Numbered from the stretch's first letter, positions 25,447 through 34,652 are shown. The stretch is 64,000 nucleotides of DNA from Actinoplanes sp. M2I2 (GCF_023544445.1 NZ_JALPVJ010000018.1:158656-222655); one strand, 5' to 3'. Made by a program: numbers and translations. The notes: generated from the sequence alone by a model not told the origin.

Positions 25447-27366
25447 GTGACCCAAGAGGCGCCCCACCGTGGCCATCCCAAACTGAGTACTGCCGTGGTG
25501 GTGGGTGCGCTCGGCGTGGTGTTCGGCGACATCGGCACCAGCCCGATCTACACGGTGCAGACCCTGTTCAACCCCGACGACCCGCACCCGGTGCCGCTCA
25601 CCGACGCCAACATCTTCGGCGTCGTGTCGACGATCTTCTGGTCGGTCATGATCATCGTGACGCTCACCTACGTCACGCTCGTGATGCGGGTGAACAACGA
25701 CGGTGAGGGCGGCATCATGGCCCTGATCACCCTGCTGCGCCGCTGGGGCACCTCGACGGGCCGGCGCAGCGCGGTGCTCCTGGCCCTGCTCGGCATCTTC
25801 GGCGCCGCGCTGTTCTTCGGCGACAGCATGATCACCCCGGCCATCTCGGTGCTGTCCGCGGTCGAGGGACTCGAAGTGGTGCGGCCGGGGCTCGAGGCCA
25901 TCGTCGTGCCGCTCACCGCTCTGATCATCGTCGTGCTGTTCGCCGTGCAGCGACGGGGTACCGCGGCGGTCGGCCGCCTCTTCGGCCCGGTGATGATCCT
26001 GTGGTTCACGGTGATCGGCGCGGCCGGCGTGTACGGCATCGTCCGTGAGCCCCGCATCCTCGAGGCGCTGTCCCCGACGTACGCCATCGGTTTCCTGGCC
26101 GGGCACTTCCACATCGCCTTCTTCGCGCTCGCCGCGGTCGTGCTCGCCGTGACCGGGGCCGAGGCCCTCTACGCCGACATGGGCCACTTCGGCCGCCGGG
26201 CGATCGTGCGCGGGTGGCTGGGGCTCGTGCTGCCGGCGTTGACGCTGAGCTACCTCGGTCAGGGCGCCCTGCTGCTGGGTGACCGGAGCGCCGTGACCGG
26301 GCCGTTCTTCCTGCTGGTGCCCGGGTGGGGCCGCCTGCCGCTGGTGATCCTGGCCACCGCGGCCACGGTGATCGCCGCCCAGGCCGTCATCACCGGGGCC
26401 TACTCGGTGGCCTCCCAGGCGGGTCAGCTGGGCTATCTGCCGCGCCTGCGGATCGCGCACACCTCCGAGTCGACCATCGGCCAGATCTACGTCCCGTGGA
26501 TCAACTGGCTGCTGATGATCTCGGTGCTGGTCCTGGTGTTCGCCTTCCGCAGCTCGGCCGCGCTGGCCTACGCGTACGGCATGGCCGTCATCGGGACGAT
26601 CACCATCACCACGCTGCTGTTCTTCTATTTCGCCCGGGTCCGGTGGAACGCGCCGCTGCCCCTGGTGCTGGCCGGCGGTGGCATCCTGCTGGCGTTCGAC
26701 CTGCTGTTCCTGGCGGCCAACCTCACCAAGCTGGCCCACGGCGCCTGGTTGCCGCTGCTCATCGGCGTGGCCGCGTTCACCGTGATGGCGACCTGGCAGC
26801 GGGGGCGCGCGGTCGTGACCGCGGAACGTGACCGGGCCGAGGGCACGCTGAGCGAGTTCGTCGACGACATCCAGACTCGGCAGCCGCCGCTGAGCCGGGT
26901 GCCCGGCACGGCGATCTTCCTGAACCGCGGCAAGCAGACCGCCCCGCTCGCGCTGCGGGCCAACGTCGAGCACAACCACGTGCGGCACGAGCACGTCGTC
27001 GTCCTGTCGATCGACACCCTGCCCGTGCCCCGGCTGGCCGACGACCAGCGCATCGAGGTCGACCACCTGGGCTACGCCGGGGACGGCATCACGCACGTCA
27101 CCGCCCGTTACGGCTACATGGAGACACCGGACGTGCCGGCCCTGCTGGCCATGCTCGACTCCGAGCTGACCGAGGGCGAGATCTCGGTCGACGAGGCCTC
27201 GTACTTCCTGTCGAAGATCGAGCTCGTCCGGGGCACGTCCCCCACCATGGCGCCGTGGCGCAAACGCCTCTTCATCGCCACGTCCTACATCACGGCGGAC
27301 GCGGCGGAGTACTTCAGCCTCCCCCGCGACCGCACGGTGATCATGGGTTCGCGAATAGAGGTCTGA
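25447..27366 (+). CDS. kup: Low-affinity potassium uptake permease Kup
   Basis: 639 residues: about 12 transmembrane helices (residues 20-450) followed by a cytosolic C-terminal domain (450-639). The signature GVVFGDIGTSPIYTVQTLF is at the first helix, and FGDSMITPAISVLSAVEG follows. Kup proteins import K+ with H+. GTG start at 25447. The 3' end overlaps the convergent CYTH gene by 26 bp. I looked for a c-di-AMP (ydaO) riboswitch in the 106-bp leader; the space is too small and no fold was recognised. Confidence 0.95.
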   Translation: MTQEAPHRGHPKLSTAVVVGALGVVFGDIGTSPIYTVQTLFNPDDPHPVPLTDANIFGVVSTIFWSVMIIVTLTYVTLVMRVNNDGEGGIMALITLLRRWGTSTGRRSAVLLALLGIFGAALFFGDSMITPAISVLSAVEGLEVVRPGLEAIVVPLTALIIVVLFAVQRRGTAAVGRLFGPVMILWFTVIGAAGVYGIVREPRILEALSPTYAIGFLAGHFHIAFFALAAVVLAVTGAEALYADMGHFGRRAIVRGWLGLVLPALTLSYLGQGALLLGDRSAVTGPFFLLVPGWGRLPLVILATAATVIAAQAVITGAYSVASQAGQLGYLPRLRIAHTSESTIGQIYVPWINWLLMISVLVLVFAFRSSAALAYAYGMAVIGTITITTLLFFYFARVRWNAPLPLVLAGGGILLAFDLLFLAANLTKLAHGAWLPLLIGVAAFTVMATWQRGRAVVTAERDRAEGTLSEFVDDIQTRQPPLSRVPGTAIFLNRGKQTAPLALRANVEHNHVRHEHVVVLSIDTLPVPRLADDQRIEVDHLGYAGDGITHVTARYGYMETPDVPALLAMLDSELTEGEISVDEASYFLSKIELVRGTSPTMAPWRKRLFIATSYITADAAEYFSLPRDRTVIMGSRIEV

Positions 27367-28123
27367 AATACCGGAGCGTCGCCTCCGTCTTGGTCACCTG
27401 CGGCTCGTCGTCCGGGACGATCCCGTACGCCCGGAGCGCGCTGGACGTCTCGGCGGCCACCGCGGCCGCCTTGCCCGACGGGCAGCGCGTGGAGAGCTCG
27501 GCGATCGACGAGCCGTCCGGGAAGGTCCACTCCTCGGCCATCAGCGGGTGGTCGAGCGCGGCCAGCGTGAGCCGGCACTTGCGCACCTCGACCGGGCCGA
27601 AGGTGAGCAGGGCGCTCAGAGGCACGCTGGCGTACGCGGTGAGCAGCCGCCGCTGCCGGCCGGAGAGCAGCCGGGCGAGCGGTTTGCCGGCGGCGATCGT
27701 GCGCTCGACCTCGTGCCGGCCGAGGGAGCGCTTGAGGGCGCCCGAGCAGGCGTAGTTGTCGGGCAGCGCGTCGATCTCGACCGCGAACCCGTTGTCGTTG
27801 CGCAGCCAGGCCGGCAACGCCTTGGGAAGCACCGGCCGCAACTTGACCACGGCGTCGCCGGCCCGGCCCTCGGTGCTGCGGACCCGCACGATGAGACCGT
27901 GCTGCTGGAGGGCGAGATCGGGCGTGTCGAGGAAATAGACCCGCCGGGCCAGGCCGCCGTCGAAATTGGCGTCCAGCGAGCGAAGATCGCCCGACGAGAC
28001 GGCCACTTTGAGCTCGACCTTGGGGGCCTGTTTGGTCTTCGGAGGTTGCCAGAAACACCTGGTCATCACTGCTTCAGTCACTACACGCCCGCGTGTCTGG
28101 TGGTCCGACATGCCGACCCGCAT
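27341..28123 (-). CDS. CYTH-domain protein with an altered ExExK motif
   Basis: About 235-260 residues, cytosolic. The core from KVELKVAVSSGDLRSLDANF through RRVYFLDTPDLALQQHGLIV and DAVVKLRPV matches the triphosphate-tunnel CYTH fold (adenylyl cyclase, thiamine triphosphatase, inorganic triphosphatase). The first strand reads K-V-E-L-K where the hallmark is E-x-E-x-K, so one metal-binding Glu is missing. Start is uncertain: ATG at 28123, 28111 (MSDHQ) or later (MTRCFWQ) all fit. It is divergent from the lipoprotein/glycosyltransferase operon. Confidence 0.72.
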   Translation of the reverse strand: MRVGMSDHQTRGRVVTEAVMTRCFWQPPKTKQAPKVELKVAVSSGDLRSLDANFDGGLARRVYFLDTPDLALQQHGLIVRVRSTEGRAGDAVVKLRPVLPKALPAWLRNDNGFAVEIDALPDNYACSGALKRSLGRHEVERTIAAGKPLARLLSGRQRRLLTAYASVPLSALLTFGPVEVRKCRLTLAALDHPLMAEEWTFPDGSSIAELSTRCPSGKAAAVAAETSSALRAYGIVPDDEPQVTKTEATLRYFRPLFANP

Positions 28124-28422
28124 TGCCCGAATCGGCGAAACAAAACCTACCTCTTCCTCACGTAGACGCTTATTGATGAATACCAGCGGAAAATCGCACG
28201 TTAACTTTCCGTTAACCTTGAAAACCCTCGTCGTTTACCGCCGCCGCCATCATACCTCGCTCGGCCGCCGCAGCGTTTTGCGCAGATTGCTCCCGTCACG
28301 GGCGGTGGACCACCGAAAAGAACCCCGGCCGAAACCTTCAAGCGCGGTCGTCGCGCCGCCGATGAGGTGTCGAGCAGAGCGCGGGCGGGCCGCGCCGGTC
28401 TCGAAGCGAAGGGTTCCCCCAC
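28124..28422. promoter_or_regulatory. 299-bp divergent intergenic region, AT-richer than surroundings
   Basis: Separates the CYTH gene from the lipoprotein operon. It contains GTTAAC at 28200-28205 and again at 28211-28216 (11-bp phasing), a candidate protein-binding or promoter element, and a run of A/T not seen in neighbouring genes. No ORF or RNA gene is evident. Confidence 0.5.
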
Positions 28423-29052
28423 GTGCGCCTCCCCCGAAGCGTGGCCGCCGGACTGGCCGCCGCCGTACTGTGCGGCAGCCTGACCGGCTGCAGCAGCCTC
28501 AAGCAGCTCACGAGCAGCAGCAAGCCGCTGATCGGCGACAGCAGCCCGAGCGCGTCGCCCTCCCCGGGGCCGAGCACGAGCACGGGCACCCGGGCGGTCG
28601 TGCTGCCGGTCCGGCCCAGTGGGCCGTTGGACACCGGCACGGTCACCCACCGGCTCAAGCAGGGCACCTTCACGGTCCAGCTGACCTACTGGACGTCCGA
28701 CAACGCCAAGCTCTACACGGCCGAGTCGCTGAAGACGATCAACGTCGCGGCCCACGTCGAGGATGCCGACGACACCCACCGCATCACCATCAGCACCTTC
28801 CAGGTGATCCAGGACGACGGCACCAAGCGGTCAACGGTGACCCGCGACAACGGCAAGTTCGACGTGACCCCGCCGTACCCCTACAACACCGTGGTGACGC
28901 TGCCGGCGGCCACGACCGGAGCGACGAAGCTCACGGTGTCGATCCGGCTGGACCTGCTGGTGGAGACCGCTCCGAAGTCGGACAGCTACTACCGCTCCAC
29001 CGCCCTGGACACCCTCACCCTGCCGCTGCTCACGAATGGTGCCCCCCGATGA
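28423..29052 (+). CDS. Lipoprotein, function unknown, coupled to a glycosyltransferase
   Basis: 209 residues. N-terminal lipobox LTGC at residues 20-23 (signal MRLPRSVAAGLAAAVLCGS), then a Ser/Pro linker (residues 35-60) and a beta-rich domain of about 140 residues ending TLTLPLLTNGAPR. No recognised family. Its stop overlaps the start of the glycosyltransferase (ATGA), so the two proteins are made together. I infer an envelope-anchored accessory for polysaccharide synthesis or export. GTG start at 28423. Confidence 0.75.
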   Translation: MRLPRSVAAGLAAAVLCGSLTGCSSLKQLTSSSKPLIGDSSPSASPSPGPSTSTGTRAVVLPVRPSGPLDTGTVTHRLKQGTFTVQLTYWTSDNAKLYTAESLKTINVAAHVEDADDTHRITISTFQVIQDDGTKRSTVTRDNGKFDVTPPYPYNTVVTLPAATTGATKLTVSIRLDLLVETAPKSDSYYRSTALDTLTLPLLTNGAPR

Positions 29053-30563
29053 CCGAGTCCAGCCCCGGCCTGCGCCGGGCCACCGACCGCCAGATCCTGC
29101 TGCCCCGCAGCTCCAAGGCCGGGCCGCTGGCGTTGCCGCCGGCCGTCCCGCAGCTGCACGAGCTGGAGGCGGTCGAGACGATCGCCGGCGAGATCGCCGC
29201 CTCGGCCACCAACGCGACCCCGCGCAACGCCACGATCAGCTGCATCATCCCCTGCTACAACGAGCAGGACACGATCGCCGACGTGCTGCGGAGCCTGCTG
29301 GCGCAGACGCGGCTGCCGGACGTCATCCACGTGATCATCAACAACACGGACGACGACACCCCCGAGATCGCCCGCGGCTTCGAGGGCCGGCACACCCGTA
29401 CGGTGAAGGGCGAGGAGTTCGTCACCACGGTGCACGTGCACGACATGGGGGTGAACCCCGACAAGAAGGTCGGCGCGCTCAACTACGGCTACTTCCTGTC
29501 GCGCGGCTTCGACTACATCCTCGGTGTCGACGGCGACACCACCCTGGCCCGCGACGCCGTGGAGCGGCTCGAGCTGGAGATGACCGACGACCCGCGCATC
29601 GGCGGGCTCAGCGCGATCTACAGCATCGACAAGAACCGCAAGGGCCTGATGGCGCGGTTCCTGGTGGCCGGGCAGCGCGCGCAGTTCGCCGCGTTCAACA
29701 TGGACAACCTGCTCCGCGGCCGCAACATGGCCGTGCTGGGCGGGCAGTGCAGCTTGTTCAACATGCGGGCGCTCGAGACCGTCATGGTCCGCCACTATCA
29801 GCAGGCGCCGTGGGTGCGTGACAGCGAGGTCGAGGACAGCAAGCTGTCGCTCCAGATCAAGGACGCCGGCTTCAGCACGAAGATCAGCGCCAGCGCCCGG
29901 GCGTACGTCGGCCCGATGACCAACCTCCGCGCGCTGCACGGTCAGCAGGTGAAGTGGAACTTCGGCGCCATCGACCTGTTCTGGCCCGGCCAGCGCGGTG
30001 ACAGCAAGGGCCAGCCGCTGCACCCCAACCTGCGGCTGCGGTGGTTCGAGAACATCTCGATGGCGTTCAACATCGTTTCGCGGCTGGGCTTCCTGCTGCT
30101 GCTGGTGGCCGCGCTGTCGATCGACGCCTTCGTGTTCAATCCGATCTGGCTCATCCCGCCGGCCATCGCGATGCTGCTCAACCTGCGTCTCGCGCTGTCC
30201 ATGAAGGACAAGAGCGCCTCCGACATCCTCTATGCGGCGCTTTTCATCCCGGCCGAGCTCTACATGTTCGTACGGATGGGGCACTTCGTCTCGGCCTGGG
30301 CACAATTCCTGGCCAAGACCGATCAGGACAACTGGGCCGCCCAGGCCAACGCGGAGAAGGGCAAGGGCTCGGCCTACGTCATGCCGCTGGTCGTGCTGAT
30401 CGCCATCGTGGGCGGGGCCACCTTCGCCTGGACCCAGCAGAGCGTGGGCGTGCAGTCGGCGATCCTCTCTCTCGGCTGGCCGTTGCTCTACATCGCCACC
30501 ATCGCGCAGACCGTCTTCATGCTGCGCAAGCTGGTCCGCCGCCACCGCGGCTTCGCGGTCTGA
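29049..30563 (+). CDS. Processive family 2 glycosyltransferase, cellulose/hyaluronan-synthase-like
   Basis: 504 residues. GT-A domain begins ISCIIPCYNEQDTIADVLRS (about residues 60-79); the D-x-D region is YILGVDGDTTLARDA, a further acidic pair is RDSEVEDS, and LHGQQVKWNFG matches the Q-x-x-R/K-W motif of processive enzymes. Four to six membrane helices follow (about residues 340-500). Such enzymes extend a polymer from nucleotide-sugar and thread it through the membrane. It is translationally coupled to an upstream lipoprotein gene. Product unknown; cellulose-like, hyaluronan-like or N-acetylglucosamine polymers are all possible. Confidence 0.87.
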   Translation: MTESSPGLRRATDRQILLPRSSKAGPLALPPAVPQLHELEAVETIAGEIAASATNATPRNATISCIIPCYNEQDTIADVLRSLLAQTRLPDVIHVIINNTDDDTPEIARGFEGRHTRTVKGEEFVTTVHVHDMGVNPDKKVGALNYGYFLSRGFDYILGVDGDTTLARDAVERLELEMTDDPRIGGLSAIYSIDKNRKGLMARFLVAGQRAQFAAFNMDNLLRGRNMAVLGGQCSLFNMRALETVMVRHYQQAPWVRDSEVEDSKLSLQIKDAGFSTKISASARAYVGPMTNLRALHGQQVKWNFGAIDLFWPGQRGDSKGQPLHPNLRLRWFENISMAFNIVSRLGFLLLLVAALSIDAFVFNPIWLIPPAIAMLLNLRLALSMKDKSASDILYAALFIPAELYMFVRMGHFVSAWAQFLAKTDQDNWAAQANAEKGKGSAYVMPLVVLIAIVGGATFAWTQQSVGVQSAILSLGWPLLYIATIAQTVFMLRKLVRRHRGFAV

Positions 30564-30569
30564 TCCGGC

Positions 30570-30595
30570 GGGGGCGCCGGGCGACCGGCGCCCCC
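30570..30595. terminator. Bidirectional terminator between convergent genes
   Basis: Perfect 11-bp stem GGGGGCGCCGG / CCGGCGCCCCC with GCGA loop, placed 6 bp after the glycosyltransferase stop and directly against the MarC stop at 30596. Confidence 0.85.
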
Positions 30596-31225
30596 TCAGT
30601 CCGCGGCCGCGAGCACCAGCTCGGTGAAGCCGTTGGCCAGCAGGATGACCGCGATGGAGGTCAGCAGGATGCCGGCCACGCGGTCCAGGATCAGGCCGAT
30701 CCGGGGCGAGATGCGCCGGTCGACGTGGCCCGAGAGATACAGCGTCAGCCCGGTCACGACGGCGTAGGCGAGCGCGGCGACCGAAAGCATCAGCCGCTCG
30801 CCGTTGCTCTCGGCGTCGGCCGAGGCGGCCACCCCGAACGCGAAGGTGGTGCCGCCGACCGTCAGCGGGAAGGTCAGCGGGGTGAAGAGCACGGAACGCC
30901 AGGGCACCCCGGCCACCGCCTCCTCGCCGGCGGTCTCGGTGACCACGCTCCCCCGCATCAACGGCACCGCGGCCAGCAACAGCGCGATCCCGCCGGTCGC
31001 GGTCAGCGCCGCGGTGCTGATGCCGAGCAGGACGAGCAGCGGTTCGCCGACCCAGATGGCGACCAGGACGAACACGACGACGTTGAGAGTCAGCCCGACG
31101 GCCAGCCGGACCTGCTCCTTGCGGGCGTACGGGCGGACGATCGGCAGGTACGACGCCAGGGCCGCGACCGGGCTGTAGAGCGCGAACAGCGCCAGGAACA
31201 GCACCAGCGCGCTGTGCTCGTCCAT
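30596..31225 (-). CDS. MarC-family (UPF0056) integral membrane protein
   Basis: 209 residues, six predicted helices. FALYSPVAALASYLPI (half-helix in the first repeat) and FTPLTFPLTVGGTTFAFGV in the second repeat match the inverted-repeat NP-(x)-G-P pattern of MarC. Function of this family is unknown; it was once linked to multiple antibiotic resistance. Placed 6 bp after the arginine deiminase gene and possibly co-transcribed with it. Confidence 0.85.
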   Translation of the reverse strand: MDEHSALVLFLALFALYSPVAALASYLPIVRPYARKEQVRLAVGLTLNVVVFVLVAIWVGEPLLVLLGISTAALTATGGIALLLAAVPLMRGSVVTETAGEEAVAGVPWRSVLFTPLTFPLTVGGTTFAFGVAASADAESNGERLMLSVAALAYAVVTGLTLYLSGHVDRRISPRIGLILDRVAGILLTSIAVILLANGFTELVLAAAD

Positions 31226-31231
31226 CCGCGG

Positions 31232-32479
31232 TCAGAATTCCACGGCGTCACGGATGAGCGGGCAGGTCATGCAGTGCCCGCCGCCACGCCCCCGGCCGAG
31301 CTCGGCGCCGACGATCGTGATGACCTCGACCCCGGCCTTGCGCAGCAGCGTGTTGGTGAGCGTGTTCCGGTCGTACGTGAAGACCGTGCCCGGCTCGAGG
31401 GCGACCGCGTTGTTGCCGCTGTCCCACTGCTGGCGCTCGGACTGGTAGACGTCGCCGCCGGTCTCGATCACCCGCAGCTCCTTGAGGCCGAGCGACTCGG
31501 CCACGACGTCGACGAACATCCGCGAGCCCTCGTCGGTGATGTCGATCCCGTGCCGGTTGTCGCTGGGCCGCAGCGAGAACGTGTGGATGCCGTCCACGAT
31601 CGCCGGGTAGAGCGTCGCGATGTCGCGGTCGGCGAAGGTGAACACGGTGTCCAGGTGCATGGCGGCGCGCAGCTTGGGCATGCCGGCCACGACCACCCGC
31701 TCGGCCGCGCCCTGATCGAAGAGCGCCTTGGCCACCTGGGTGATGGCCTGCCGGGACGTGCGCTCGCTCATGCCGACCAGCACGACCCCGTTGCCCACCG
31801 GCATCACGTCGCCGCCCTCGAACGTGGCCAGGCCCCATTCCTGCTCCGGGTCGCCCCACCAGATCGTCGAGCCGGCGAAATCCGGGTGGAACTGGTAGAT
31901 CGCCTTCATCAGCAGCGTCTCGTCGTGACGGGCGGGCCAGTACAGAGGGTTGAGGGTGACCCCGCCGTAGAGCCAGCACGTCGTGTCCCGCGTGTAGAGG
32001 GTGTTGGGCAACGGCGGCATCAGATATTCGCGGACGCCGGTGGACTCGCGGGCCAGGGCGACGTACCCGGACCGGAAGTCGTCCGGCAGGTCCGAGGTGG
32101 CCAGTCCGCCGATCAGATAGACGGCCAGCTCGCGCGGGGCGAGCGACTCGAGGAACGTCCGGGTGTCGTCGACCAGCCCGATGCCCACCTCGTTGGGGAT
32201 GATCTTGCGGTCGAGCAGCCAGGTCCGGGCCTGCGGGAGCGCCATGGTCTGCTCCAGCAGGTTGTGCAGCTCGACCACTTCGACGTCGCGCTCCCGCAGC
32301 TTGTTGACGAAGTCGGCGTGGTCGCGCTGCGCGTTCTCCACCCACATGACGTCGTCGAAGAGCAGGTCGTCGGCGTTGCTGGGGGTGAGCCGGCGGTGCG
32401 CCAGCCCGGGTGAGCAGACCAGCACCTTGCGTAGCCGGCCGACCTCGGAGTGGACGCCGTAGGGGGTGGTTCCGGTCAT
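31232..32479 (-). CDS. arcA: Arginine deiminase
   Basis: 415 residues. Substrate and catalytic regions: GVHSEVGRLRKVLVCSPG, FDDVMWVENAQRDHADF, FEGGDVMPVGNGVVLVGMSE, MHLDTVFTFAD, and catalytic Cys403 within GGGHCMTCPL. Converts arginine to citrulline and ammonia, the first step of anaerobic arginine catabolism. The upstream gene is an amino-acid antiporter (17 bp apart), matching an arcD-arcA pair. Ornithine carbamoyltransferase and carbamate kinase are not in this window, so the ATP-yielding steps must lie elsewhere or be absent. Confidence 0.95.
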   Translation of the reverse strand: MTGTTPYGVHSEVGRLRKVLVCSPGLAHRRLTPSNADDLLFDDVMWVENAQRDHADFVNKLRERDVEVVELHNLLEQTMALPQARTWLLDRKIIPNEVGIGLVDDTRTFLESLAPRELAVYLIGGLATSDLPDDFRSGYVALARESTGVREYLMPPLPNTLYTRDTTCWLYGGVTLNPLYWPARHDETLLMKAIYQFHPDFAGSTIWWGDPEQEWGLATFEGGDVMPVGNGVVLVGMSERTSRQAITQVAKALFDQGAAERVVVAGMPKLRAAMHLDTVFTFADRDIATLYPAIVDGIHTFSLRPSDNRHGIDITDEGSRMFVDVVAESLGLKELRVIETGGDVYQSERQQWDSGNNAVALEPGTVFTYDRNTLTNTLLRKAGVEVITIVGAELGRGRGGGHCMTCPLIRDAVEF

Positions 32480-32495
32480 GATCGACTCCTAAGGG

Positions 32496-33905
32496 TCAGA
32501 TGGAGATCCAGCCGGCGGCCAGCGCCACGATGCCGACGACGGCGCCGGCGACCGAGACGGCCAGGATGATGAGCTCGCGCGGTGAGAAGAGCCGGCGGCC
32601 CTGCTCGCGCCGGGCCATGACGAACAGGATCGTGGCCGGGGCGTAGAGGATGAACGAGACGAGCAGGAACTTGAGGCCGGCCGCGAACAGCAGGAACACG
32701 GTGTAGGCGGTGGCGATCAGCGGCACCGTCAGACCCCGGCCGCGGCCCAGCTTGACCGCGTACGCGGCGGCCAGCAGGAACGGGACCAGGCTGAGCGCGC
32801 TGGTGAGGTCGAGCGCGAAGTTGAAGGCGTCCTCGGAGAAGTAGGTGATGACCAGGACGACCTGGACGAGGATCGTGGTCAGCAGCAGCGAGTTGAACGG
32901 CACGTCGGCGCCCCGGGTCCGGCCCAGGAAGCGCGGCATGTCGTCGTCACGCGCGGCCACGAAGAGCACCTCGGCCGCCATCAGCGTCCAGGCCAGATAG
33001 GCGCCCAGCACCGAGACGATCAGCCCGACGCTGACCAGCACCTTGCCCCACTGACCGAACGCGGCCTCGAGCACACCGCCCATCGACGGCTGCCGGAGCT
33101 GCGCGATCTCCTGATAGGGCAGGATCCCGTACGAGACGACGGTGACCGAGGCGAAGACGGCGAAGACGCTGAGAAAGCCCAGGACGGTGGCCCGGCCGAC
33201 GTCGGACCGGCGGGCCGCGTGCCGGGAGTAGACGCTCGCCCCCTCGACCCCGAGGAACACGAACACGGTGACCAGCATCGTGCCCCGCACCTGCTCGAAC
33301 AGCGAGCCCAGATCGCTGCCGCCCCGCAGGTTGTCGGCGAAGACACCCGGGTCGAGGGCGAACAGCGCGAGCAGGACGAACGCGATGATGGGCACGAGCT
33401 TGGCCACGGTGACGACCCGGTTGATGACGGCCGCGTCCTTGACCCCGCGCTGCACGAGATAGAAGAAGGCCCAGACCCCGATCGTCGAGAACACGATCGC
33501 CAGCACCGTGTCGCCCTCGCCCAGCGCCGGGACGATGGTCCCGATCGTCGACATGATCAGCACCCAGTAGGTGACGTTGCCGACACACGAGCTGGCCCAG
33601 TAGCCGAACGCGGAGAAGAAGCCGAGATACTCCCCGAAACCCGCTTTGGCGTACGCGTAGACGCCCGCATCGAGCTCGGGTTTGCGGACGGCGAGGGTCT
33701 GGAACACGAACGCGAGCATCAGCATGCCGGACCCGGCGATCACCCAGGCGATGAGCGAGCCGAGCACCGCGGTCTCCTGGGCGAACCGCCGGGGCAGCGA
33801 GAACACCCCCGCGCCGACCATCGACCCGACGACCATCGCCGTCATGGTCATCAGGGTCAGCTTCTGCGGTGTGCTGATCGCCGTCCTGGTGTCGGTCGCG
33901 CCCAT
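32496..33905 (-). CDS. arcD: Arginine:ornithine antiporter-like APC transporter
   Basis: 469 residues with about 12-13 transmembrane helices. The opening LTLMTMTAMVVGSMVGAGVFSLP is the APC-family unwound helix 1 motif (GSMVGAGVFSLP). Family: basic amino-acid/polyamine antiporters. Its pairing with arcA 17 bp downstream makes arginine uptake with ornithine or citrulline efflux the best guess; lysine permeases are similar. GAAGGAGGG lies 6 bases before the ATG. Confidence 0.88.
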   Translation of the reverse strand: MGATDTRTAISTPQKLTLMTMTAMVVGSMVGAGVFSLPRRFAQETAVLGSLIAWVIAGSGMLMLAFVFQTLAVRKPELDAGVYAYAKAGFGEYLGFFSAFGYWASSCVGNVTYWVLIMSTIGTIVPALGEGDTVLAIVFSTIGVWAFFYLVQRGVKDAAVINRVVTVAKLVPIIAFVLLALFALDPGVFADNLRGGSDLGSLFEQVRGTMLVTVFVFLGVEGASVYSRHAARRSDVGRATVLGFLSVFAVFASVTVVSYGILPYQEIAQLRQPSMGGVLEAAFGQWGKVLVSVGLIVSVLGAYLAWTLMAAEVLFVAARDDDMPRFLGRTRGADVPFNSLLLTTILVQVVLVITYFSEDAFNFALDLTSALSLVPFLLAAAYAVKLGRGRGLTVPLIATAYTVFLLFAAGLKFLLVSFILYAPATILFVMARREQGRRLFSPRELIILAVSVAGAVVGIVALAAGWISI

Positions 33906-33924
33906 GGCTGTCCCTCCTTCGAGC

Positions 33925-34652
33925 TCAGATCGCGGATACGGGCACCGGCGCTGTCGACGGCTTGCCGGCCCGGACGTACGTCACCCCGACCGGCTGGCCG
34001 GGGCTGTGCGCACGGACCGCGACCAGCATCTGATCGACGCTGTCCACGGGCTTGCCGCCGATGCTGGGGTGGGTGACCCGGCCGGTGTCGATGATCTGGT
34101 CGGCGACCGAGCGGGCGAAGTCCATCGGGATCGCGAAGTTGAGCCCGATGCTGCCGCCCCCGCCGCCGGGCACCTGGGCGCCGGCCGAGTTGACGCCGAC
34201 CTGCCGGCCCGAGCAGTCCACCAGCGGGCCGCCGCTGTTGCCGGGGTTGATCGCGGCGTCGGTCTGCACCGCGTTGACCAGCGCGCTCGGCCGGCCGCCG
34301 TGACCGACGTCGACGGCGCCCCGGGCGAAGTCGACGGTGATCCGGCCACCGGTGGCGGCCGAGGCGATGACGTGGTCGTTGGTCAGGATGTTGCCGGCCG
34401 TGTCGAGCACCGAGCCCGACGCCAGGCCGGACTCCTCGGCCCCCTGCACCTGGATCGTCACCAGCGACGGGAAGACCCGTTCGGCCATGCCGGTCACGTC
34501 GCAGCCGGTCGAGGCGGCCGGCGTGGCCACGGGCGACCGGCCGGGCGCCCACCAGGCGCCGAGGAGGCCGCCGACGAAGCCGGAAGCCACACACACAGCA
34601 CGGCCGCGCCGGCGATCACCGTTCCCGCGCCCTCACGCATCGTGGGTTCCAT
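33925..34652 (-). pseudogene. HtrA/DegP-type serine protease with frameshift and internal deletions
   Basis: An ATG at 34652 with AGGAGG 6 bases before it opens MEPTMREGAGTVIAGAAVLCV. The frame then shifts at a (CA)5 tract (34588-34597); removing one dinucleotide restores ASGFVGGLLGAWW, the rest of the membrane anchor. The protease part keeps His in NILTNDHVIAS and Ser in NPGNSGGPL but jumps from ITVDFARG to ALVNAVQTDAAINPG, losing about 70-80 residues including the catalytic Asp segment (D-x-x-SDIA). The PDZ domain is cut as well: VTHPSIGGKPVDSVDQML lacks the carboxylate-binding loop and first strands. Probably non-functional, although a GTG at 34596 could start a shortened ORF. Confidence 0.8.

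Noticed and set aside
27341..28123. Thiamine triphosphatase assignment for the CYTH protein
   Set aside because: The motif is incomplete and no thiamine genes are adjacent; only the fold is claimed.
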